In this document: piece by piece, positions 25,476 through 38,016 of the stretch
How positions within the stretch are numbered: the first letter of the stretch is position 1
Layout of the letters: every line of letters begins with the position of its first letter
NCBI RefSeq assembly: GCF_000002995.4
Contig: NW_025062479.1
Span: forward strand, 9,911,721 to 9,975,720
Source of the DNA: Brugia malayi
Lineage: Eukaryota > Nematoda > Chromadorea > Rhabditida > Onchocercidae
Length of the DNA: 64,000 nt
Direction of reading: 5' to 3'
The notes under the pieces: model-generated
The model's database searches: none
Told to the model about the DNA's origin: nothing
Seen by the model: only the letters and a program-made list of their open reading frames with translations
Position numbers and translations under genes: made by a program

Positions 25476-26934
25476 TATTTTGTTACTTTTCTAAATTGAT
25501 ACCGTTTTCCAATGTATGAATTTAGTATGAACTGCTTTCTTTTCCTGGTTTACAATTATCAGCGATTTATTGCTTTCAACTTGCTTTTGTACAATGATTT
25601 TGTTTGGACATAGATATTATTACTTCTTAGTTAGACTATATATGGAGAGCTTTCACTTAGCAAGTTCAAAAAATGAATACGTACATCACATGATTTGTGC
25701 AAACAAACATATTTTGTCTGAAATGAATTTATTATAGTCTTCGTTTATAAAATTTAGACGGGGTTATAAATTAAATACTTGGATCGATTTCAAGAAGCTG
25801 CAAACATCCCAAACGTTCCAGTGTTTTGGATTGTTTGGGTTTTTCGTTTCATTCAGATATTTATAAAGTTTGTAATTAAACGCATATTTCAGTATACAAT
25901 TTTTATGAATCCTTATAATGTCTCTAAGAGGTGAGCAGCAGAGATGTGTATGAGTGCTTTACTGTTTTTTTTATATTTTCAATCGATAGATTTTTATTTT
26001 ACTTTTACTTTAGTAGCACAATATAATTGTGAACCATTATTACACTGGTACATAAATTACTATATTGCTACACTGGTATATAAATTACTATATTGCTACA
26101 TTGGTATATAAATATGAAAGTTTTTCACTGAGTAATTATTAACACTGTTAAATACTCCTTTATAAATTCACTTTCTCAGAATTTATCCGAAAACGGCCCT
26201 GAGACGCACTGAATTTTTCGAGAAAAATGTTAATAAAATTATTAAACTCAGAAGTGTTGTGTTTATTTTACATGTTTGTAATTTTTCTATGTATTTATGT
26301 TCCATCTATCAAAATGTTAAGTATAATATGTTTTATTCCGTTAGTATCATTCATTACGACATATTTCGGAGGTAATATGTGTTTATATTACAATCGCTTT
26401 TTTAACGTTTGGACATACGTTGTTAGTGCATATTATACTTTAATGAAACATCAAAAAAAAAAAAAGTGGAATTACAGAGTTCGTCTTATGGCGCCATACA
26501 TAAGCAAAAGCGGGGCGTTGCTTAATTTGTAATATCTGCTTGAATGAATACAATTGCAAATAACTAGAAGATAATATTAAGAAATGTACGAGGGTACTGG
26601 TGACTTAGCGATCGGAATAAGAAAGCTTGGTTGGAAAATTGTTCGGGAGGTGTTGTTGCTGTATGTTACCCACTGATCTTGTATTCTTTGAGGTTAATGT
26701 AGTAGAGCTTTCAAAGACTGGTCTTCGATCACTAGGTTCATATCCCCAAATACAGTTTCAATTTCATTGCCATTTTCACCATTAGCTTTATATGTGTTAT
26801 ACCTTCAAATTTTTAAGACGTTCAAGGGATTGGTTTTTATGCATTACTTCTAGACTTGTTTGAGTATTTAATCTTTTTTCGTACTTTTATTATGGTTAGC
26901 AAAAATATCTACACATATTGCAGGAATTAGCAAC
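25476..26934. other. Intergenic region, ubc-1 to TBC1D7-like gene
   Basis: About 1.46 kb, AT-rich. It probably starts with the ubc-1 3' UTR. It contains a short 28-bp tandem repeat at 26037-26110 and a hydrophobic, poly-Lys-interrupted frame at 26227-26532 that I do not accept as a gene. The same-strand spacing is wide for a nematode operon. Confidence 0.5.
26037..26110. repeat. Tandem repeat, 28-bp unit, about 2.6 copies
   Basis: The unit reads TACACTGGTATATAAATTAC followed by TATATTGC, with one substitution between copies 1 and 2 and a truncated third copy (TACATTGGTATATAAAT). It is too small to be a satellite; a local slippage product is likely. Confidence 0.8.
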
Positions 26935-29595
26935 ATGGATCGGTCGAGTAATTTCCGTACCAATTTTGTTGGTCGTATGGTTGGTGACAAAGCGGAATGT
27001 AGTCGATTTCAGATTGAAGAACAAGTCCTACGCGAAGATTCTGATGTTGATTTGACAAAATTAGCACAGTTCGCATTCAAGCATTATGTGCCGAAGATTC
27101 ACCGTGTACCAATTTGGAAATTGTTGCTGAGTTGGTATTCTCTTGAAATCTTTTTTTTTTTTTTTTTTTTCAAATTCTATTGACCACAAATTTGTTATGT
27201 TCAATTAATAACCATTTTTATGTTTCTTAATTTAGTATCTCCCATGAAATTAGGGAGATGACAACAGAATGTCTTAACGATCGATGTGTTGTCTGCTTCT
27301 GGTCTAAAAAAAATTGTATCCCACATGCAATCACAGCAATATGACACATCACTTAACATACAACAACATGATATTGATCTAGACGATATTTTGGAATTGA
27401 ACGGTCCGAATGGCAGTTTTTTTTTTTTTTTTTTTTTATACTGTCAGTAAATCATTTCTAAAATTTGTTTAGGAGTATCCTCAACTGCACCGGAAGTGAG
27501 GAAGGACATAGCAAAACATCGGATACAAGAAGTTAGCTCAGATTTCATCATTTTGGTTCCAAATATATTATAATTTTTATTTTTTAAGTCACGACAATTG
27601 AGAATTCCTTGGGTTCTAACTAATTTTGGAGCATTTGTTTATCTAATATCTTTTGCTGACAAGCGATTAGATTTGCACTTTATTCTTTATTGATGTAAGT
27701 GCTTTGTTGGTTTTTTTTTTTTTTTTAGTGTATAATAATATGTATCTCTATTCTCTTTCCAAGAAGTAGAAAATCGGATTTATTTTTACCGGAAGCCTCA
27801 GTTAGTTGTTTTCTGGATAAACAGTTTTCTCTTTCACTATCACCGTCATTGATTCTTGCTATTTTAGGCCGAAGTCTTATTGTCATCACTTTGCGCTATG
27901 CGATTAAGCACTTCAAGAACAAACAATAGTAGAGATTTAGGTATGGACTATCATCCAACAGCTATTGATATTGTACGAATGATTCAGCTCGGCGGTGAAG
28001 CTGCTATAATGCGCAACAATCAACATGCCTTAGAAATGGATTTTCAAGCACAGTTAGCGGTAAACCTTTTCGGGTTGAAATTATATAATTTTTGCAGAAT
28101 TAGACAGAATTAAAAGCAGCTACTTCAGGGCGATGCTTTTTCTCTTGCTGAAAAGATTTTGTACTTCTTGATTTACTTTTTTTTTAATGCTTTATTCTTT
28201 TCTTTGCCCAACAATTCACTTCACTACTTCAAAATTCAGGATAAAATCCGTAGGAAATTTGTCTATATTATATCTAAAAGAATTAAAAATTAATAGCTGA
28301 ATTATAGATAGCCAAACAAATGTCAATAATTTGTGAATCGAATTGGGTCGACATTTATTGGCTAACAAAGGTCTTTGATGAATTGTTATCTCATGTCTTT
28401 ACTCAAAAGGTCCTCACTGAGGTTAGTATTTTTGTTTTTTTTTGCGGTTTCTTCTAAAATATATATACAAATCGTGTTCTCATTGCTGGTTCTCATTGCT
28501 GGCATAAATTAGTCTACTCTTCTGCACTGTTGATAATATAGTATTACCATGCGTTTGCATCATCCTTAACTTTGCATGATAGAGTAAATATAAAGATGAT
28601 ATAAACCATTTCGCCAAGGATGTCATTCGATTAGTTGTAGTAATGACCAAGCTTGTTTAAGAACTAAATGGTGTAACCAACATTGATCATTTAAAAAAGA
28701 AAAAATTACATCGTTTAGGTTGTCGATAACCTAAAAATCCAACTTGTAAAAGCTTATGCAGAAATGGGCAATTTAGATGAACTTATTTGGGAAAAAATGC
28801 CAATGAATTTTTGGATACGATGTGGTGGAGCGGTTGTTTTTGATCATGAACCCTTGTTAAAGTACTTTTTTTTTCTTGAAAACGTTTTATGGTTTTTATG
28901 GTTTGGATAGCGTTTGAGGCAGAGTGGTTGTGCAGTTAAATTAGTAGTGATTTTTTCAGTTTGTGGGATAAAATATGCAGTTCTGCTAACTGTGGAATAA
29001 TCAAGTTGTTATCGACTGTGATCTATAATTATCTTATTGAACTAAAACCGTATTTATCAAAATTAGAGGTGATAATATGTTGATTCGAAACTTAATAAGT
29101 TTGTAATAGTTGATTCACTTGATAGGATTTATATAAATTTTCTATAATGCTAACTTCTGTTCTAAATACTTTGGTCGTTACTTTGAATACAAGAAAAGAA
29201 CGAATTTCAATACTTCAGCATTTTGGATTTTCATAGGTAATGACACTGAGCTACGTCTCAGACCATATTATTCTAAGTCATACACGAAACCAATAATGGA
29301 TTTACTTCTTTGATAACGAAGAAAACTTTGATTTTGAACAAGCAGAGTCATCCTAATTAGTTATTTGATTCCTCTAAATTCATTAGTTTTTTTTTTTTTT
29401 TTTTTCTAATGACGATTTCAATCCAAAAAATAAATCCAAAATTTCCTTCGTGATCTTGGTGCTGCATTTCAGGTCAATGATTTTGCCTTAGGCAAAGGAA
29501 TCTTGTCGGTCAAAACTCAAAATGCTATCATAAAAACATCAATTGATGGTATACTTCAGTCAGGAAGGTTTTGTTCCAAAAAATATGAAGCATAA
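26935..29595 (+). CDS. TBC1D7-like TBC-domain protein, with two apparent in-frame stops (possible pseudogene)
   Basis: TBC1D7 is a small TBC-domain protein; the human form is the third subunit of the TSC1-TSC2 complex. Blocks in order match that family: NFRTNFVGRMVGDKAECSRF in exon 1 (26935 to about 27134) with VPIWKLLL; IDVLSASGLKKIVSHMQSQ in exon 2 (27236-27415); exon 3 (27473-27531); exon 4 (27868-28059); IAKQMSIICESNWVDIYWLT in exon 5 (28308-28421); exon 6 (28719-28861); LWDKICSSANCGIIKLL in exon 7 (28960-29068); exon 8 (29126-29236); and a last exon (29473-29595). Phases agree from exon 3 onward. Exon 2 is a problem: with the donor at 27130 the frame meets TGA at 27259-27261, and with the donor at 27135 a one-base shift is needed near 27275. 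Exon 8 ends in an in-frame TAG (29234-29236) directly before GTAATG, although the next exon reads on with family-like sequence (QNAIIKTSIDG). Either the coding part ends at 29236, or the gene is decaying, or the assembly has errors. A TTGCAG site precedes the ATG. Confidence 0.7.
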
Positions 29596-32500
29596 AACAC
29601 TTTAAAAAGTAGTTTTCTTTTGTCTTAGTTGTTATAGTGTTTTATGAATTCTGTGATGCACATGTTTATGATACAAATATGAGATGATGAATAAAATTAA
29701 AAAGGGATTAAGTTAGCGAACACGTGGTGACGTTCGTTACTAATTTTTCCTGAAACTACACTAATATCTGTTGCAACAATACACTGATAATTTCGTAGAG
29801 CATGTAGGTATGAGGTGAAGAGAAAGAATATATTGATGGAGAACTTAAAGGATTTAAAAGACTTGAATTAAATGATTGAGGGCGAGCAGCAGAACCATAA
29901 CCTGCTGGTACAAAAAACTGAATCTAGGTAAAGGATTTATATCGTGGGAATTGACTTTCAACAAACGCATGATCCCTATTGAGAAAAGAGCTATCAAAAG
30001 ATGCTTATTTTTTCTATAGTAAGAGATGGGTTTTAATATTGCAAGTTTCTCATAAAAGATTAGGAAATCTCTGGAATATTTTGAAGTTGCAAGCAAATTT
30101 GGTTTGGTTTTAACATATTAAGAAATGCATGTACTCTTTGTTAACAGGGTATGTTTTTTGTGAAAAAAAAAAATTCTAAAAAAAAAAAAAAACACGCAGA
30201 TATGCTCAGCTAGAACGGGAAAATGAGTATTGGGTAAATGATTGCTTCTATGAGCTGTAATTTGAAACAGTTACATGTTTCTTTAAAAAATGTTCGATTA
30301 GGGCAAATTTTAGTATTATGGTTTAATAAAATTTTATTTGATATATTTTGTATTTGAGATCCGCAAGAATAATTTCGAGTTTTGCTGCAGATGTTACAAA
30401 GCTAATATTAGTAAGATTTGGCGGTATTATTTTATGCAATTTTAAGTTGATATTCAATTGTAACTCAACGAGTTTAAATTTTTTGAAGCCAGATTAACAG
30501 TGTTGCAAATATGGGAAGCAAAATTTGTGAAATTCAACAGCTTTCATTCTTTTTATCTGTAAATTATCTCTATAACTTTAAGTCGGTGAATGGACTAAGC
30601 AAATCGTTGTTGTGTTATTATCGATGTTGTCTTTATCTGGCATTGTTTTACATCATTTTTATTTTCATCCAAAAATCTAACAGTATTTTTTGAAAGGAAA
30701 AGATTTGCTAAAAAAATAGTATCTACAGCAAAATATGTTTTCTTCATTTTGTGATTTAAAAGAGTGCTTCCAGATCTAATGTACAGTTTATATTTAACGA
30801 CTTAATTTTGCTCGAAATATTCATGTCATTGATTATAGGCTTAATATTCAGTGATCAGTCACTTCTTTCTTATCATCAACTTGAATTTTTTCTAACATTC
30901 TGAAGAAAAATATTTCCGGTTTACTATTTTCTGCTCAAGGACCGGTCAGTCCACAGTCAGTGGTAAGATGTCGGATGGTGCTAGTCGAATGAAAATACTA
31001 CGTAAATTCGCATTAATTTCATCTCGCCATATCACATGCCAAACATGTGAAAATGTGCGAAATATGTCGGTCTCTCAAACTTCTTGGATTACTAAAAATC
31101 ACAGACTTTTTTGTGCTCAAGAAATAGGATGATATACACTAAGTGAACTGACCGTCTATTTTTCACCAATTTCAATTTGCTTCATTATCTGTAAGCAGAA
31201 ACGGAACAACAGTTCGATGATATAACCGTAAGATACAGTCTCATTGGTTGTAGTGCGATCAGCTTTCATTATATTAAGAAGTGTCAAAGTATTGTGGACA
31301 TTTATGATCATTATTCATATCCTTTGATTCTCTGACAATTGTTTCATTTTGTTCAGAATGAAAGCAATAGAAGGGTGACAATTAGGTGACCTCTCGTTAA
31401 CTGTGCAGCGGTATCTTTCCCTTCTTTGTTGCAGGATTTGGGGTCTGTAATTGTCACCAAATAGCTTTGATCATGCAATAATCCAAAATAATAGCAAAAT
31501 TTCAACTAATCGAAGTACACTTCAGTGAATGGGTTCTTAATTTCATTCCTTAGTTTCAATTTTTTTTCTTGGGTAAGATAAATGAATATACTACCATTTG
31601 ATTTTGGTACTCCTACAATAAGAGTCAATTTGCTCGTAATCTATTTCACACTTATTATTACTTGACTTCTGCTTTTATCAATCAATGCCAAAGTTTACCT
31701 GAGTTGGTATGTTTCTGATGTCCTCTCCGGTGCTACTTGGATATACAAACTAAAATTTTCCTTGCTTTTTCTGTGCTGTTTTCATTTCTTAACTCGAAAA
31801 TAATTCTTCAAGGATAACTTAGGCTTTCATTTTACCCCCAGTAACTGGTAATGAATATGGGTAGGAATATTGACAAGAAATTTAAACATTTCTAAAATTT
31901 TCAAACAATTTAGAATGAATTTTAGATATCTGTCAAACTCTTCTATTCTAAGCAATGTGAGTCATTTGAAATATAATAATATACTGATTATGCAAACAAC
32001 TTCCTGTTATTTCACTCTAAATTTTGCAAGATTTGTTCTCTAAATGCAAACTGATCTTTATTTTGCAATGTGACTAATTCGTCCAAAATTATCAATGTAA
32101 ATCCATTCTATTATCGAAACATCTTTTCATATCATACTTGAAATTTTATGAATTTCATTTTTTCTTTTTTTTGGAAAAATGCCAGTCACAGAGAATGTTA
32201 GCAAATGAGACGTAAAGAATTGTGGTTGATACTATGGTTTAAATGTGATATCATTGGTGATGTTAAACAATGTCAGCATCGTTAAATGTTTTATGTAATG
32301 TTGAAAATTCATCAGTGATTGGAATAATTTCTATTCCACTGATCTTTCGTCGTTACATATAGCGTTGCTTTTGGGCAAATATTTCAATTCCTAATTTAAA
32401 TAAAATAATAGAATCAACATGAGAGTATTATGCGACACATTCGGGTGATCAATATTTTGCAAACAATAGCATCATATCAAGTTATCTATGTTGGAAGTTA

Positions 32501-34625
32501 ATTTTACTAATATAGACTTCAAATCAAGATAAATTTTATTTAGTGCTTGCACTAGTGAAATGTTAATTAAAGTGATGAGAAAACTTGCTTGACATAAATG
32601 AAATTAAGAGAAAAATGGAAATGAGTAGAAATGGTTTGATAATGGGTAAAAGAAGAAAACATCGCTTAACTGTTGATAGTTGTCGGTTTAATTTGGCATC
32701 GCCATATTGATGCCCGCAGTTCAACAGTACATTATGTAGGGTTGTTCATGAAGAAAGTCATAATTAATGCTATCATTATTATCACTGCAATATCAGTGCT
32801 GCAAAATGGTTATGGTCGCTATCATTATTGTAACTGTTGCAGTAATGATTTAACAGTGAAAGAGACAACAGCAATGCGCCATTTGTTAATCTGAAGTATT
32901 GCGCCGCCACTACACATCAGTCTGGTCACCACAGTCTGCTGTTTATCTTTCCGATGATGATTTCCTCTATCTTTGTTAACCGTAGATGTTATTGGTCTCT
33001 CTTTACCGATCACTTTTTTCCCTTTCATTAGGATGAAGTGAAATTTCGGATCAATTTTATGCCGACAATTTACGAATTACATCATTATGCAATAGTTTCA
33101 ATGCTAATGTTGCTAAAACTTGGAGATAATTTGCAATTTCGATTTATGATGCAAAATTTAAAGTTGAACCAATATACTTTTCAAGGTATCATATGATTTT
33201 CATATTTTTCATCCTATCTCTATAACCTGATATACCTTGTAAAAAAAAAAAAAAGTCCAAAATTAATTTGTCGACAATTTGAGTATAGCATCTTTTATTG
33301 CATGCTTGTAGTGTTTATGTTTAAAAAGATTAGTAATGCAAAATTGTTTCACAGAAGTTTTGAAATTTTAAGTGAAATGTAGTTGTTTAAAACTTTTTGA
33401 CAAATATTCACAAAATTTTAATTTCATCCGATCCCATTTTAAATTTATCGTCTTAAAAGCTTATGCAGTGTTGCAATATTATTGAATGATGAATGAGAAA
33501 TATTATAATATTGTTTCCAAACTTTTTTCTTTCTCATTCTTATCCTTCTTTCTCGTTCCTAAGCTTTCTTTAATGCTTTCAAAAGATTCCATTATGAAAA
33601 GCAAACTGTTGAACAAATATTCATTGCTTCTGTCTTTCCTCATGTACCTTAATGAAGCGAAATACTTGCACCGTTGTTTTCTAGTTTTTTCTTCTTTTCC
33701 TATCACTTTCTATTTTCATAAAGAATTTTGTAAATTTCAGTAATCTCACGACAACTTCAAAACAAAACAAAACAAAAAACGATCAATATATCAGCATGAA
33801 TGTGATTTGTTTCAATACAATATGAATCATTGTTACCGCTTATTTGAACTTTCATAATGTAACAGTAATATTAACACATCCTAAATTGTATTCTAGAGAC
33901 ACATTTCAAGTGAGAAGTTATAGTTTACTAAAATGATTTAAAATTACTTTTTAGAAAGACTTGCTGAATTTTAATCTCTTAAATTATTACTTGTCTCACA
34001 TGACATAGTGTCAATGAGGTCAAAGAAGAGAGCTGAAAAGAATAATTCTTTGCTTTTTGCATCATTGTGATTTATGATCGTCAAATTTAATGTTGATTTA
34101 TGATCTACAAAACAATTTCAACCATTAATCGTAAAGTGTCACTCATATAAATGGTCATGCTTTTCAGAAGCATCAGAAATAAGAACTAAATGTTGGCAAA
34201 CATAATGGAATGCATAGCTGTGTGTCATTTTGTTCTGTCCTGTTTTGCCGTTAATTTTTAGTGAAGGAAAAAAAATTTGTAGTATTGTTATAATGTTAGC
34301 TTCTTTCCTTTCACTTATGATTTTTCAAAACTTTTAATTTTACAGAAAATCTTTGTTACGCGATTTAAAAATTTTTTTTTATCAACTTGTTTTTTTATCA
34401 CGATAATATTTTGTTCAAGAATTTTCGACATGTCCTGAAATTGCTATCCGGAATTTCAAGATAGCTCCGTAGATTTATCTGAAGATTTTTGAATTAGGAT
34501 AAAATCAATATTAATTATTTGAAGCCACCCATTATTTGATGGAGCATTCTTTTTGATTATTTCCGGAAATTTGAAGGTTTTATGCTTTATTAATTCTACG
34601 GCTAGTATTTTAGCGTCACACAGGA
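29596..34625. other. Long AT-rich intergenic region
   Basis: About 5 kb, the longest gene-free stretch. Small frames are scattered through it, including a 54-codon one at about 30968-31132, a charged minus-strand one at 32825-33028, and overlapping ones at 33486-33743. None has a domain, splice context or partner exon that I can defend. No RNA gene or array was recognised. Confidence 0.45.
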
Positions 34626-37600
34626 ATGGATGCGGATGATTCGAGAATGCCATTGTCTGAAGACACTAAAACGCCACAAGTTTATAAATTAGAAATCAAA
34701 GAATCGAGTTATGAAGGAATACAGGCAACCTTTTCACCAAAATTTGTATGTTTTCATGTTTTTATTCGTCTCTTCGCATTTATTCTTATCAATTTCTCAT
34801 TTGGAAACTCTCGAAGCAATTATGGTCACCAAGACCTGAACACCTGTTGGTAATGTTTACCTGATAGTGTTTCTAAATCAGGCGGAAACACTACCTTTCA
34901 TACAGTACCAGTAAATTTAAGAAAATTAGCAAAAATTATATCCATGAAATGAACCATTTATATGATTATTCAGGTTTATGTCTATCACGACTTCCTTACA
35001 GGATGAAAATGGAATAAAAAGAGATGAAAAAATGATCGGACTTACAAAAAATGAACTAGAACAATATTGCAATGACCCATTTTGGAAGGTAGTTAGGTAA
35101 ATTCTAAATTTAGTAAAATTTAAACATTGGTTTAAATGTGGGGAAAAGCCAATTCATTTTGATGAAAACTCGTTTGGATTCAAATCTTGGATATTACTAT
35201 TTGTTTGTTTCTTTTTTCTGAAGAAAGCAGTTGTTACAGGTGCACAATGTTTCTGCTTTTCTGGGTGGTATGGCTTTTAATGTTTATAGCTGCTGTGCTA
35301 CTTATTGTGTTTAGTCCAAAATGCGCAACGATAAAAGAACCGGAATGGTGGCGTAAGCAAGTTAGCTATCAGGTAATCTTAAGTACATACGTATAAACGA
35401 AGTTCATTTTTATCTTGGAAAATATCAAACACACACTCCTGCAATACGGAAATAGCCAGTTCTGCAGTCAATTCTCAAATGTTTTAGGATTACTTTTTTA
35501 CAAGAAAAAAAAAAAAAAACAATTGGGTCATTTCAAAATATTTTTGCAATGATATACAATTGCATTGAGTGGAATAAAATTCCAGATATTTACACCTTCC
35601 TTTCGTGACTCCAATGATGATGGAATTGGTGATTTTAATGGAATCCGAGAAAAACTTAATGATTTACGGAAGACTGGTATAAAAACAATTTGGGTGACAC
35701 CTATAATAACCATTCAAAAGGTTAGGTGGTACTTTGAAAAAATTCGTTGCGAACAGAACTGAGAAAAGTGCTATCACATACTTTCATGCGGAATTTCTAT
35801 AACTTTTGATAGATTTGAGAAATAATTCAGGATGATTTCATCCCTCTCGATGTGATTGATTTCACAAGTGTTGATGAACGTTTCGGTACAATGAATGATT
35901 TAAAATTGTTGATAGATGCAACACATGAACTAGATATGCACTTTACCATGGATTTGCCCATATCAACAACATCTGCATCACATAAATGGTTTGCAACCTT
36001 GTCTTCCTTCGTTAATGGATATTGACTTCTTGTAGAATTTATACTCTAAAAACCTAATAAATTCCATCTTAAGCGGAAATGGAATTCACTTCAAAGTTAT
36101 TAAGGCTTTTGGATACTCAATTTTAGGTTCAAATCAGCAAAAGCGGGTGGCGATTACGTTGGTTATTACATTTGGAAGGAGGCACTGGATGTAAAAGATA
36201 ACCCAAATTATATTGTTGAAGAGGGCAAAAAGGATGCTTATCTAGCTTATGACGGGAAAGACCCAATACTAGACTGGAGTAATCCTGCGGTAAAGAAAAG
36301 TATCTTTGAGGTTGCAAAAAGTTTTATTGACATGGGAGTTGATGGTTTCCATGTGGATCGTATTGGCGAATTAATCAAATATCTACCAAAATCAGAGGTA
36401 TCAACAACCAACTGCAATATTTTCAGAATAAACTACAACTATTTTAAACATTTAGAATTCCAAAACTTTTACTCCCTAAACAAATTTAATTATTAAATTC
36501 ACTTATTCAAAATTGCTAATTGCTCGACATCCATTTTAACATATCATTCAGTTATGAATAATATGATTTGATAATATAATCAGATTACTTTTACGTACGT
36601 AGAAATTAAGGGATATGTGGCACTATCAATGATCAATGATTTCATCGGAAATATACGAGATTATGCGAATAGTACTGAAACACCCAGTAGTCGAGAAATC
36701 GCTGTGTTTTCATCTTTGAGTGACTTCACCAAACTACAAGAATCTGATGGTCTCAATCTGTCGAACCTCGCATATGTTATCGATGATTCAGTCACCAAAC
36801 TAAATAATGTCAGTTCCAGTCAAAATGATCAATTTTCTAAAAAAGAAAAAAGTTGAAACTTAATTTATACATTCTTGATAACAAGAAACGAAGCATTTAT
36901 AATGAATTCTTAAACCTTCTAAATTATTCCTTCTTTAGGAATCATGTCCAAATGGAATAGCACAATGCTTACACTCTACACTTATTACATCTTTCAAATG
37001 GTTCAATACTACACATCTTCCACACGCGTGGCAGTTCACGAATTACCACGTTTCTCGTCTCAGTACGAGATTCGACAAAGCAACAGCAACTTTACTGAGC
37101 TTTGTGCAGCTTTCATTGCCAGGTATTATTGAAATGTATTACGGACAAGAACTAAGTCTTGAAGATAGTACTGGTCCTGAAAACAAATTTACTGGTTTGA
37201 TGCAATGGAATAGCAGCGAATACCGCGGTTTCACAGCTGGCAGCCAGAAATCATTCTTTTCTACCATGCTTAATTACAATGAGGACAATTTTCAGGTAAT
37301 CGTACTCTTCAGTTCTAGACTGTCACAGCAAATCAACTAACATTCAAAATTTCCAAGTCATCAAGCCTTCTTCTGTATAAATTAGGGAGTAAGGTGACTC
37401 TATCTTAACCCACTATTTATGCTTCCTAATAGACTTTTCTATTCTCCTTTATTTACGAATCCCGTTATACTGCCAATTTTTGTTAAATAGAGTTGTGTCA
37501 ATTTTCACACTAACAAGAATTAAGTTCACTTTTTTAATTTCAACCACTCTGATAATAACTCAACTTACAGACTCAATCTACTGGTTATCGCTCACCATTG

Positions 37601-38016
37601 AAAACACTGAAAGCGGTGGCAAAAATGCACCATCGTGATTACAATTTTGCACTTGGCGAAACTCAATTAGCACCACTTACTCAAGATGTTATCTTATTCG
37701 GTCGATTCTATCAATCCACTAATAGTTTTAATGGAGCGGTATGTTATTTTCTTTTTTAATGACTTGTAGTAAACTACATCATTTATACGGTGAGGTTTTG
37801 CATACTTTTAAGGCCTACCTGATTGGCGCAAACTTTGGGACATCCGACGTTGAAATAGACGGAATGTCTGTACTGCCGGATAATTATATGGCAGCTACAG
37901 CGGAAATCGCTATCGTAACTCCAAACGTTGACAAATACTTACCTAGGGACAAAATATCATCGTTTGATAAAATTGTTCTTGGCCCTAAACAGGGAGTTAT
38001 TATCAAAGTTCAGTGA
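34626..38016 (+). CDS. Heteromeric amino-acid transporter heavy chain (SLC3 / ATGP type, 4F2hc-rBAT-like)
   Basis: SLC3 proteins are type II membrane glycoproteins that bring an SLC7 light chain to the plasma membrane. Ten exons (34626-34745, 35002-35096, 35240-35372, 35586-35720, 35831-35988, 36127-36397, 36584-36808, 36939-37295, 37571-37738, 37813-38016) join in phase to 621 residues. A cytoplasmic N-terminus of about 70 residues is followed by one membrane segment (MFLLFWVVWLLMFIAAVLLI). Just outside is SPKCATIKEPEWW; its Cys corresponds to the 4F2hc cysteine that disulfide-bonds the light chain. The rest is an alpha-amylase-like TIM barrel: FTPSFRDSNDDGIGDFNGI, DWSNPAVKKSIFEVAKSFID, GVDGFHVDRI, LPGIIEMYYGQEL and a C-terminal beta domain. 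Sequons such as NSTE, NLSN and NSSE fit an extracellular glycoprotein. Glycosidase activity is not expected in this family. C. elegans has atgp-1 and atgp-2; I cannot tell which this is. A CACACAG acceptor-like site lies 2 bases before the ATG. Confidence 0.92.

Noticed and set aside
26227..26532. 101-codon hydrophobic frame upstream of the TBC1D7-like gene
   Set aside because: Composition follows AT-rich background (Ile, Leu, Phe, Tyr), it runs through a poly-A tract read as Lys, and no domain or splice context supports it.
26600..26745. tRNA-like A-box (TAGCGATCGG near 26607) and B-box (GGTTCATATCCC near 26733) pair
   Set aside because: The spacing is too wide for a tRNA, no cloverleaf arms can be paired by eye, and no second SINE-like copy was seen.
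30968..31132. 54-codon frame starting MSDGASRMKILRKFALISSR
   Set aside because: No domain, no splice partners and isolated in a 5-kb gene desert; it may be chance.
32825..33028. Charged minus-strand frame of 67 codons
   Set aside because: No domain or exon context, and the overlapping plus-strand frame is equally open.
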